In this document: positions 1-5,924 of the stretch, in pieces | Layout: the number at the start of each line of letters is the position of its first letter | Numbering within the stretch: position 1 is the stretch's first letter | From: Desulfobacteraceae bacterium | GTDB lineage: Bacteria; Desulfobacterota; DSM-4660; Desulfatiglandales; B25-G16 | Assembly (NCBI GenBank): GCA_030669265.1 | Contig: DAOVDY010000035.1 | Span: 1-7,097, forward strand | Length of the DNA stretch: 7,097 bases | Direction of reading: 5' to 3' | The notes under the pieces: model-generated | Seen by the model: only the letters and a program-made list of their open reading frames with translations | What the model was told of the DNA's origin: nothing | Databases searched by the model: none | Program-made: the position numbers and the translations under genes

Positions 1-698
1 GAATGGATGAATAAGAAGAAGGTCCACGGCCATATAAAAAAGCCCTCTCTAAAGGCAAAAGGGCGACCAAACAGCACTCCAAACATTCCCCCCAGTGAGC
101 CTTGATGAAAGAAAGAAAGAAATGTTCCTGCAGCAGCAAATAGGGCCACTATGTGGTGAAGGTTATTGCCAAAGATGTCAATTTCTGGTATCTCCTTTAG
201 CTTTCTATTGGAAAATATCAAAGGGAGATATTCAATAGTTAACACACCAAGATATGCAGTGATACAAAAAGATACCTCGGTCAACATTGAATGGACATTG
301 GCATGCCAGAAAATAAACCACCCCCTTAGCGGTTGCCCAATATCTACCCCAAGCATTGCAATGGCAGACGAGTAACAGATGAAACCGATAACAACAGCTG
401 CGTTAACAACAGCCTTTAGGTTTTCACGAAAGGGATAAATAAAAACTTCGCCAATGATATGGGTCAAAAATCCTGTAAAGAATGCACCTGCACCAAGGGC
501 AATTATGGAGAGATCAAATACAATCCACAAACCAAATGCAAAGTAGTGATTCATGTTTGTCTGGTTCAGTCCTTTAAAAAAACATAAAAAGGCCGACACC
601 AAACCCCAGGTAATAAGGGCAATCCATAGCACCATCCATGGCACAAATCTCTTTAATGAACATCTTTGAACACCATTGGGGATTAAAGCCAAATCCAT
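1..698 (-). CDS. qrcD: QrcD-like NrfD/PsrC-family quinone-interacting membrane subunit (partial, 3' end outside window)
   Basis: This integral membrane subunit is expected to exchange electrons with menaquinone in the cytoplasmic membrane. Reading the minus strand from the ATG at 696-698 gives 232 residues with no stop before the left edge. Family members are usually near 400 residues, so the C-terminal part is missing. Predicted membrane helices lie at about residues 18-41, 51-78, 96-118, 138-162 and 182-210. The stretch containing TEVSFCITAYLGVLTIEY and the HQGSLG motif (His198) resembles HybB/NrfD/PsrC proteins. The start is supported by an AAAGGGAT ribosome binding site a few bases upstream and an in-frame stop just before it. 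The gene begins 43 bp after qrcC ends and is the last visible gene of the operon. NrfD-family membership is strong. The QrcD assignment rests on the gene order cytochrome, Mo-family protein, Fe-S protein, NrfD. Confidence 0.85.
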   Translation of the reverse strand, partial: MDLALIPNGVQRCSLKRFVPWMVLWIALITWGLVSAFLCFFKGLNQTNMNHYFAFGLWIVFDLSIIALGAGAFFTGFLTHIIGEVFIYPFRENLKAVVNAAVVIGFICYSSAIAMLGVDIGQPLRGWFIFWHANVHSMLTEVSFCITAYLGVLTIEYLPLIFSNRKLKEIPEIDIFGNNLHHIVALFAAAGTFLSFFHQGSLGGMFGVLFGRPFAFREGFFIWPWTFFLFIH

Positions 699-741
699 AA
701 CTATCCCTTTGTTTTGTTGGTTTTATTGTGTGCAACTGACA

Positions 742-1500
742 TTATTTAAATTCCCCTGTCAAATAATTGTCTGCCATACGCTTCAACCAGTTTTTCGTGC
801 TCATATAATATACCTTGGGTTTGGTGCCAAGCCTCTCCAGCAATCTAAAGGCATGCGGACTTTTGATAAGCTGAGAAATCGTATGCTCAGAGTTATTAAG
901 GTCACCAAAGGTTATAGCCTTTGTGGGACAGGCCTCTACACAGGCAGGAATATATTCATTTTCTTTCAGATCTCTTCTCCCCTCTGCATATGCCTTAGAC
1001 TTGGCCCTCATAAGCCTATGGTGGCAAAATGTACACTTCTCTACTACTCCTCTCATTCTCGGGGAAACCTCTGGAGAGAGATATCTATCCATGCCTTCAG
1101 GGAAAAGGGGATCAAACCAGTTAAAAGCTCTTGCATGATAGGGACATGCAGCCATACAGTATCTACAACCTATACACCGTGTATAGATCTGGCTTATTAT
1201 TCCAGTGTTTGGATCTTTTCTGGTTGCTGTTGCCGGACACACTGGCACACATGGTGGATTATCACACTGCATACAAGGTCTGGGGATATACACGACCTCA
1301 GTTTCTGGAAACTCTTTTCCATTCGTTACCATGGAAATCTGAAGCCAGGCTATGTTCCTTGTCTTATCCGATTCATCATACAATACAGAAATATTATTTT
1401 CAGAGGCGCAGGCGATAGTGCATAGACCACAGCCAGTGCATTTATCTAAATCAATAACCATCCCGTATCTATTGCCTTTACTGTTCTCTTCCTTTTTCAT
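742..1500 (-). CDS. qrcC: QrcC-like periplasmic four-cluster ferredoxin-type iron-sulfur subunit
   Basis: This 252-residue electron-transfer subunit belongs to the DmsB/PsrB/NrfC family. Sixteen cysteines form four cluster motifs: 21/24/27/31 (CxxCxxCxxxC), 76/79/84/88 (CxxCx4CxxxC), 109/112/115/119 (CxxCxxCxxxC), and 156/159 with 187/191. There is no signal peptide, so export presumably occurs as a folded partner of the Tat-targeted QrcB; this is an inference from the family. In Qrc the subunit passes electrons from the cytochrome towards the quinone-reactive NrfD subunit. It starts 24 bp after the qrcB stop with an AAAAGG-type ribosome binding site very close to the ATG. Met14 is an alternative start, but its spacing is poorer. 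All four motifs have complete cysteine sets, whereas characterised Qrc reportedly contains one [3Fe-4S] cluster. Family assignment is secure; the symbol depends on operon context. Confidence 0.88.
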   Translation of the reverse strand: MKKEENSKGNRYGMVIDLDKCTGCGLCTIACASENNISVLYDESDKTRNIAWLQISMVTNGKEFPETEVVYIPRPCMQCDNPPCVPVCPATATRKDPNTGIISQIYTRCIGCRYCMAACPYHARAFNWFDPLFPEGMDRYLSPEVSPRMRGVVEKCTFCHHRLMRAKSKAYAEGRRDLKENEYIPACVEACPTKAITFGDLNNSEHTISQLIKSPHAFRLLERLGTKPKVYYMSTKNWLKRMADNYLTGEFK

Positions 1501-1524
1501 AGCCTTTTCTTTGCGTAAGGAATG

Positions 1525-3948
1525 TTATGCCTTGATTACCTTAACCCTCGTATTCCACCACACAGGTTGTCCACTTAAAGGATCCTCAATTGGGTCAATT
1601 ATCTCATTAGGGTTGACGCCCTTTCCCTTAAGATACTTATCATATGCAGTATGTCCAAGACCAAAAGGGACAAAGATAACACCAGGCATAGCCCCATCAA
1701 AAAGATGAATCCTCACCGATAACTCGCCCTTAGAAGATTGTAATATCGCCCTTGAACCCTCTGCTAGACGATATTGAGATGCCGTTTTTGGATTAACCTC
1801 CACAAAAAGATCATCTTTTGTAAGCTGATGATCAAAGAGTGTTTTATTAAGGAATGGTGGGCTTCCTATCCATCCACTTGCCAGGTTTATAAATTCAATG
1901 GGTAAAAAAAGTAATGGATATTGATTTTTATCTCCGCTTGATTTTAATTCTTCATAGTGGGGCATATATACCTCATCTCCCTTAGAGCGTATGCCCAAAT
2001 CTAATAACGTATCATCAAATGATTTTCCTTCCAGGGCGTAGGCCCCTACAGGCCGGAGGCCCTTTGAATAGGCCTTAAGGGCCAATTCTATCTCAGTGGA
2101 GAAAAATTCAAATTTTCTACTAGGGGTTTTAAATATATCTGTCCATTCGCCAAAGGAATGTGATGGGGTATACCAGTATCCATTTTTTGTAATATCTTCC
2201 CACGAAACCTTGCTTTTCCCTGCATCATAAAGCCCGCTGACCCTCTCCTTTACGGCCTCTTCAAAATTAGCCCACTGAAAGGAGCCAGCAACTGATCCGC
2301 CTATTCTCTTTGCCAGGGATATGATGACATCCCCGCTGTGTCTCGTGCTATACAATGGTTTTACTACTGGCTGAGAAAGGGCATAGAGAGGATATTGAAT
2401 CCCAGTCGGCCTTACAATATCAATCATCTTTTCAAGATGGCTATGATCAGGCAGAATCATATCAGCCATCATAGAGGTTTCATCCATAAATGGAGACAAA
2501 CTCACGATAAAGGGTATCTTTGCCAGCGCCTGGATAAAACTCTGGTTATCAGGGATAGTATAAACAGGATTTGCAGAACACAACAGAAGCGTATCAACAG
2601 GGGAACTTTGGTTACCATTTATTGCCTCTGTAAACTTATGTATTAGGCTCCTGGTAAACGGATATTGTGAAGTTCCGGCACGATCGAGTCTTTCTTTTGT
2701 AAGGCCATTGTTGGCCACTGAATCATATTCTACCTCTGCCCAAGGGGCCAAAGGAACATCATCGGTTATGAGAGTCCCTCCTTTGGTATTTATTCTTCCT
2801 TTCAATGCATTAAGTGCATAGACCGCCATAAATTCATACAAACTGCCAGGAAATGTTCCTTTCCCTCTTCCAGCAAGGGCAATAGGGGCATGAGCTGAGG
2901 CAAACTTTCTGGCTACCTCAATAATTACTCGCCTCTTTATTCCTGTGATTATTTCTACATTCGCGGGAGAATACTTCCCTAAGACAATTCCTGAAAATCC
3001 CTTGTGTTCCACTCCCTTTTCATCAAACCAATCATAGAAACCAAAACAATGATTTTCGATAAATTCTTTGCTGTATAGTTTTTCCTTGATAATGACATGG
3101 GCTATTCCGAGGGCCAGGGCTGCCTCTGTTCCTGGAAATGGGGCAAGCCAAATGTCAGCCTTTGATGCAGTATTTGAGGCTCGTGGATCAACCTGGACCA
3201 CATGCGTTTTATGTTTTTTTTGCTCATCACTGATCCAGTGCCTCCAGACACTCAGCATACTACCAGGAAAGCCCCATCCATCTAAAAGGCCACAGCCAAA
3301 GCTTAAAATAAAATCGGTATTTTCCAGATCAAATGCTAAAGGACCATTGATTCCCTGCATAAGGAAATTAACCATAGTATGGGTATCTTCTTCTTGTGGC
3401 ATACGCAGGTAGTTTGGGCTTCCAATAGAACTGAGCAGTCTTTTAATGAGAAGGGCCATAGTAGATCGAGACTGATTCCCATCAATAGCTGCCAATTCTT
3501 CTGGTACTCCTTTATCTCGTAATCCTTTTATTCTGGTAGTCAATGTATCGAGAGCTTCATCCCAGGATATTTCTTTCCATTTCTCTGACCCCCGTGGCCC
3601 CACCCGTTTCATTGGTGCCTTCCACCGGATTCCTTCATTGTATAGAGTCTGGAGACCTGCCATGCCAAGGGGGCATATTGCTCCTTGATTTACTGGATAC
3701 TCACTCCTGCCTTCTATTTTGACTGCCCTGCTGCCAACCTTTCTGACCTGGATACCGCATGCACCGGGACAAAGCGTGCAGACGGTTTTTATATACGAAA
3801 ATTTTCCTCTCTCCGGCACTGGTACCCACGCCCAGTTCTGAGTCCATATGGCAATATCATCTATAAGTTTCCAGGGGAGCGGGGATAACAGGGTTCCCCC
3901 TAATCCTCCTGCGACAAACTTAAGAAAATTCCTGCGATTAAATTCCAT
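1525..3948 (-). CDS. qrcB: QrcB-like molybdopterin-oxidoreductase-family subunit, probably lacking a Mo ligand
   Basis: This 807-residue protein has the fold of DMSO-reductase-family catalytic subunits. The N-terminus carries a Tat motif (RRNFLKF, residues 5-11) followed by a short hydrophobic stretch without a clear AxA cleavage site, so it may stay as a membrane anchor. A [4Fe-4S] site is formed by Cys57, Cys60, Cys64 and Cys92. The conserved CPKG that follows in catalytic members is CPLG here (Leu94). After GSPN (176-179), where catalytic members have a Cys, Sec or Ser ligand to Mo, the sequence runs YLRMPQEEDT with no cysteine. The C-terminal dinucleotide-binding domain spans roughly 675-807. 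QrcB of sulfate reducers is known as a Mo-family protein without detected molybdenum, so a structural or electron-relay role is likely. An AAGGAT ribosome binding site lies 6-7 bases upstream. A repeat element separates it from qrcA. A true polysulfide or thiosulfate reductase is the main alternative, disfavoured by the missing ligand. Confidence 0.85.
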   Translation of the reverse strand: MEFNRRNFLKFVAGGLGGTLLSPLPWKLIDDIAIWTQNWAWVPVPERGKFSYIKTVCTLCPGACGIQVRKVGSRAVKIEGRSEYPVNQGAICPLGMAGLQTLYNEGIRWKAPMKRVGPRGSEKWKEISWDEALDTLTTRIKGLRDKGVPEELAAIDGNQSRSTMALLIKRLLSSIGSPNYLRMPQEEDTHTMVNFLMQGINGPLAFDLENTDFILSFGCGLLDGWGFPGSMLSVWRHWISDEQKKHKTHVVQVDPRASNTASKADIWLAPFPGTEAALALGIAHVIIKEKLYSKEFIENHCFGFYDWFDEKGVEHKGFSGIVLGKYSPANVEIITGIKRRVIIEVARKFASAHAPIALAGRGKGTFPGSLYEFMAVYALNALKGRINTKGGTLITDDVPLAPWAEVEYDSVANNGLTKERLDRAGTSQYPFTRSLIHKFTEAINGNQSSPVDTLLLCSANPVYTIPDNQSFIQALAKIPFIVSLSPFMDETSMMADMILPDHSHLEKMIDIVRPTGIQYPLYALSQPVVKPLYSTRHSGDVIISLAKRIGGSVAGSFQWANFEEAVKERVSGLYDAGKSKVSWEDITKNGYWYTPSHSFGEWTDIFKTPSRKFEFFSTEIELALKAYSKGLRPVGAYALEGKSFDDTLLDLGIRSKGDEVYMPHYEELKSSGDKNQYPLLFLPIEFINLASGWIGSPPFLNKTLFDHQLTKDDLFVEVNPKTASQYRLAEGSRAILQSSKGELSVRIHLFDGAMPGVIFVPFGLGHTAYDKYLKGKGVNPNEIIDPIEDPLSGQPVWWNTRVKVIKA

Positions 3949-3972
3949 TTTGTCTATCCTTATTGTAACGAC

Positions 3973-4101
3973 TCAGCCACGGATATACACTGATTACCCC
4001 CTCCGGCCTGTAAGCCCTACGGGCTGGAAGGCTAATATTTTTTCTTTTTTTATCTTTATATTTAAACCTATCTGTGTGAATCTGTGGAAATCTGCGGCTG
4101 A
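3973..4101. repeat. Putative dispersed intergenic repeat with imperfect terminal inverted repeats, between qrcA and qrcB
   Basis: The element starts TCAGCCACGGAT and its right end, read on the minus strand, starts TCAGCCGCAGAT: 10 of 12 bases match in inverted orientation, giving boundaries near 3973 and 4101. Similar short phrases recur inside it (for example the right-end tract reading TCTGTGTGAATCTGTGG on the plus strand). The centre holds a perfect hairpin (see 4013-4025) and a T-rich tract. The element encodes no convincing protein; an 81-codon open frame across it (3938-4183, minus) reads through the inverted repeats and is judged spurious. It resembles the short 'ATCTGTG...CTGTGGCTGA' intergenic repeats I know from bacterial genomes, which is recognition rather than a search result. 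It fills most of the 164-bp gap inside an otherwise tightly spaced operon. Confidence 0.6.
4013..4025. repeat. Short perfect hairpin inside the intergenic repeat
   Basis: AGCCC and GGGCT flank a three-base TAC loop, giving a perfect 5-bp GC-rich stem. It is followed on the plus strand, after about 15 bases, by a T-rich tract (4038-4051). On the qrc sense strand the A-rich side comes first, so it is not a canonical intrinsic terminator for the operon. It could still act as a transcript-processing or stabilising structure between qrcA and qrcB. Confidence 0.45.
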
Positions 4102-4112
4102 ATAGTTTTTCC

Positions 4113-4748
4113 TCATTTATGACATACAAAACAGGCGTTGTTGTTTTCCTTTCCTTTTCGTTTATGGCAGTCAGCACAATCATCCATTTTCATTGTATCC
4201 CATGTGTTTTTTTTGTATCCGGCAATATTTCTCCCCCATATATCGATACTATAACGGGTTAATCTATTAAGCTTGTAGGTAGGTGGAACTTTTCTTGTAG
4301 CAAAATCGCCATGGCAGACCTTGCATTCAATCTCAGCCATCTTTACATGGGCAATGTGGGGGAAATATACGCAATCTGGCTGGCGTGCGTAGACGAGCCA
4401 GGGGATTTCTTTTTTTGTCCCAACATAATCAGTAAAAAGCTTTACTTCTTCTGAGTTTTCAGATAGTGGAGACTCCGGATCTTCATGACATTCCATACAC
4501 TTTTTGATTCCAGGAATTCCAGAAAATGTACCGTCTTCATAAAAAAAGTGGCATTCCTCACAGTCCAATCCAGCATCCGATTCCGGACCATGACTGGCAT
4601 GAGAAAAGATCAGTGGTTGACTCTTTTCAGAGTAAAGAAGAAGGGGAAATACCATCCATCCAACAATGAGGGCCGCAATTAAGCCTACTAAGAAGAATAT
4701 CCATCCATCCATTTTAAGCCTGCCAGGCTTTTTCGCGTCAGCCTCCAT
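4113..4748 (-). CDS. qrcA: QrcA-like membrane-anchored multihaem cytochrome c
   Basis: This 211-residue protein has an N-terminal membrane helix at about residues 15-39, with the basic, charged N-terminus inside and the haem domain in the periplasm. Five CXXCH haem-attachment motifs are visible at 63-67, 84-88, 142-146, 191-195 and 206-210. Two cytochrome-c3-like HxxH pairs (His50/His53 and His131/His134) precede the first and third motifs and would supply distal ligands. That gives four free histidines for five haems. Cys126 lies outside any motif. In Qrc this subunit accepts electrons from soluble type I cytochrome c3 and hands them to the Fe-S subunits. The start has an AGAGGAT ribosome binding site five bases upstream and follows a sigma70-like promoter, making this the first gene of the operon. 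The protein ends one residue after the last haem motif. Characterised Qrc is reported with six haems, so one is not accounted for here. Confidence 0.85.
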   Translation of the reverse strand: MEADAKKPGRLKMDGWIFFLVGLIAALIVGWMVFPLLLYSEKSQPLIFSHASHGPESDAGLDCEECHFFYEDGTFSGIPGIKKCMECHEDPESPLSENSEEVKLFTDYVGTKKEIPWLVYARQPDCVYFPHIAHVKMAEIECKVCHGDFATRKVPPTYKLNRLTRYSIDIWGRNIAGYKKNTWDTMKMDDCADCHKRKGKENNNACFVCHK

Positions 4749-4792
4749 ACGATCCTCTTTTGTTCTCTTTTGATCAATAATGAATTGCTGAC

Positions 4793-4821
4793 CTTTTATC
4801 CGATGTCCCCTGCTTTGTCAA
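4793..4821 (-). promoter_or_regulatory. Sigma70-like promoter of the qrc operon
   Basis: On the minus strand a perfect -35 box TTGACA (4816-4821) is separated by 17 bases from TAAAAG (4793-4798), a 4/6 match to the -10 consensus. Transcription would begin near 4786, giving a leader of roughly 38 bases before the qrcA ATG. The optimal spacing and perfect -35 make chance less likely, but there is no experimental support. Confidence 0.6.
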
Positions 4822-4941
4822 GGGAAAAGACCCTCACCCCTTTAACCTATATATCCCGCTTTATCCTCCAATCCTCGCAAGAACTACCATAAGCTTCTTT
4901 AATAAAATTTAATGGAATCCTTAATGAAGAATTTTAATTTC

Positions 4942-4970
4942 TTGACGCTCGTCCTATTTATAGGTAAAAT
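4942..4970 (+). promoter_or_regulatory. Sigma70-like promoter of the coiled-coil lipoprotein gene
   Basis: TTGACG (4942-4947, 5/6 to consensus) and TAAAAT (4965-4970, 5/6) are separated by exactly 17 bases. The predicted start site near 4977 lies downstream of the earlier in-frame ATG at 4912 but upstream of the ATG at 5020, so it independently supports the later translation start. It faces away from the qrc promoter, with about 120 bp between the two -35 boxes. Confidence 0.6.
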
Positions 4971-5009
4971 TTTTAATAAGCTTGTAAGACAATATGGCCT
5001 TTTTATAAT

Positions 5010-5016
5010 GGAGGAG
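5010..5016 (+). promoter_or_regulatory. Strong ribosome binding site that sets the lipoprotein start
   Basis: GGAGGAG lies three bases before the ATG at 5020, with five bases between the GGAGG core and the start codon. No comparable site precedes the in-frame ATG codons at 4912 or 4924. The choice is confirmed by the protein, because the resulting N-terminus is a short lipoprotein signal peptide. Confidence 0.8.
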
Positions 5017-5019
5017 AAA

Positions 5020-5823
5020 ATGTTCAGGGCTTGCGTAATCATTCTTATCCTGCAATTAGGGTTTTTTATTCATGGTTGTACTACCTTAGAATATATCAAC
5101 GGTAGTTCAAAAGAAGAATTAAAAACATTCAAAATGCCTAAATTCGAAATGATGAATGAGATGGAGAAGATTAGAGCCGAGAACGTAAATCTCCAAAGAC
5201 AAATAGATATCTTAAATACCTTAAGAAAGGAGAAACAAAGGATAATAGATGAAAATGAGGGCACGATTGCAAGCATACGAGATGAAAATCAGTTCTTGAA
5301 TGAGCAGATAAGAACTCTCAAAAGTGAAAGCCAAAGGATAAGAGAGGAAAATGAGAGCAGGATCGCAGGGCTGAGAGGGGAAAATGAGAATGAGCTTGCA
5401 AGGTTAAGAGAGAAAAATGAGCTCCTAAGTGAGCAGATAAAAAATTTAACAAAGGAGCACCAAAAAGTTAAATATGAAAATAAATCCCTTGTGAAAATAC
5501 TAACTAGACAAAAAGAAACCCTTTCATCTCAATCGAATGCATTGAAAAAATATATTCAGAAATTAAAGATCAAAGTACTCAGTATAGATAGTAAAAATTC
5601 TGCTGAAAAGATGGCAAAAAAGCTTAATGAGATTGGTTATGACATAAAATCAGTCAGTTACGCTCCTCAATCCAAGTTTTCACGAAATACAGTATATTTT
5701 ACACAAGAATTCAAGGATGAAGCAGAGCAGCTTACAGTTAGTCTTGGAGGTAACACAACATTTAAACCCCTGAATTGGCCGTCGGTATTCGATCTTATTG
5801 TAGTGACAGGTGAAAACCCTTGA
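5020..5823 (+). CDS. Coiled-coil lipoprotein with LytR_C-like C-terminal domain
   Basis: The 267-residue product begins MFRAC, followed by a hydrophobic stretch and a lipobox-like FIHGC with the lipidated cysteine at residue 20. That cysteine is the only one in the mature protein. Residues about 48-182 form a long charged coiled coil rich in 11-residue repeats (ENEGTIASIRD, ENESRIAGLRG, ENENELARLRE), including a recognisable internal duplication. The last 80 residues (about 183-264) show the alternating pattern of a LytR_C-like domain: a strand, an A-x-K-M-A-K-K-L helix, IGYDIKSVSY, a TVYF strand, an EAEQL helix and a final DLIVVTGENP strand. A cell-envelope tethering or scaffolding role is plausible but unproven, and I do not recognise a named gene. 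A longer frame opens at 4912, but the promoter, ribosome binding site and signal peptide all favour 5020. The gene is AT-rich and monocistronic in this view, divergent from the qrc operon. Confidence 0.82.
   Translation: MFRACVIILILQLGFFIHGCTTLEYINGSSKEELKTFKMPKFEMMNEMEKIRAENVNLQRQIDILNTLRKEKQRIIDENEGTIASIRDENQFLNEQIRTLKSESQRIREENESRIAGLRGENENELARLREKNELLSEQIKNLTKEHQKVKYENKSLVKILTRQKETLSSQSNALKKYIQKLKIKVLSIDSKNSAEKMAKKLNEIGYDIKSVSYAPQSKFSRNTVYFTQEFKDEAEQLTVSLGGNTTFKPLNWPSVFDLIVVTGENP
5236..5463 (+). repeat. Degenerate tandem duplication encoding the coiled coil
   Basis: Two diverged copies begin CAAAGGATAA at 5236 and 5332, an offset of 96 bases (32 residues). Copy one encodes QRIIDENEGTIASIRDEN and then FLNEQIRTLKSES; copy two encodes QRIREENESRIAGLRGEN and then LLSEQIKNLTKEH. 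Copy two contains an extra 33 bases that add one more 11-residue unit. The similarity is clear in the DNA as well as the protein, which points to repeat expansion of an existing coil. Confidence 0.65.
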
Positions 5824-5858
5824 GGATTGTTATCTGATAATTTTAAGCATAATCCTTA
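5821..5858. terminator. Weak bidirectional hairpin in the convergent gap
   Basis: TGAGGATT at 5821-5828 can pair with AATCCTTA at 5851-5858 (eight pairs, one G-T) across a 22-base loop that has its own small TTAT/ATAA stem. The left arm overlaps the lipoprotein stop codon. No T-tract follows on either strand, so it is not a canonical intrinsic terminator. It is listed because the 101-bp convergent gap between the lipoprotein and flavoprotein genes holds nothing better. Confidence 0.22.
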
Positions 5859-5924
5859 TCTCCAGCAGTAATGAAATGTTATTAAAGCTATGCAAACTAG
5901 TCGTTGTCAAGCTTGTTACAGGAT

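Noticed and set aside
166..375. 69-codon plus-strand frame inside the left-edge region
   Set aside because: The minus strand here encodes a continuous NrfD-family membrane protein; the plus frame is its shadow.
676..1425. 249-codon plus-strand open frame opposite qrcC
   Set aside because: It is an antisense shadow of a gene with clear ferredoxin motifs. The translation is rich in Cys, His and Trp without recognisable motifs.
3938..4183. 81-codon minus-strand frame across the qrcA-qrcB gap
   Set aside because: It reads through the inverted repeat and overlaps the end of qrcA. Its translation is the low-complexity, basic type usually produced by dispersed intergenic repeats, and it has no domain or plausible ribosome binding site.
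1..4748. Polysulfide/thiosulfate reductase or alternative complex III as identity of the operon
   Set aside because: Psr/Phs operons lack a multihaem cytochrome at the front and keep the Mo ligand. Alternative complex III fuses the Mo-like and Fe-S parts and carries extra subunits. The four separate genes in this order fit Qrc better.
4770..4784. Possible FNR/CRP-type site (TTGATCAATAATGAA) near the qrc promoter
   Set aside because: Only one half site resembles the TTGAT...ATCAA consensus, the other is poor, and the site lies downstream of the predicted start of transcription.
4805..4840. AGGG/CCCT small inverted repeat around the qrc -35 box as an operator
   Set aside because: The stem is only four bases and similar purine-rich words occur by chance in this region.
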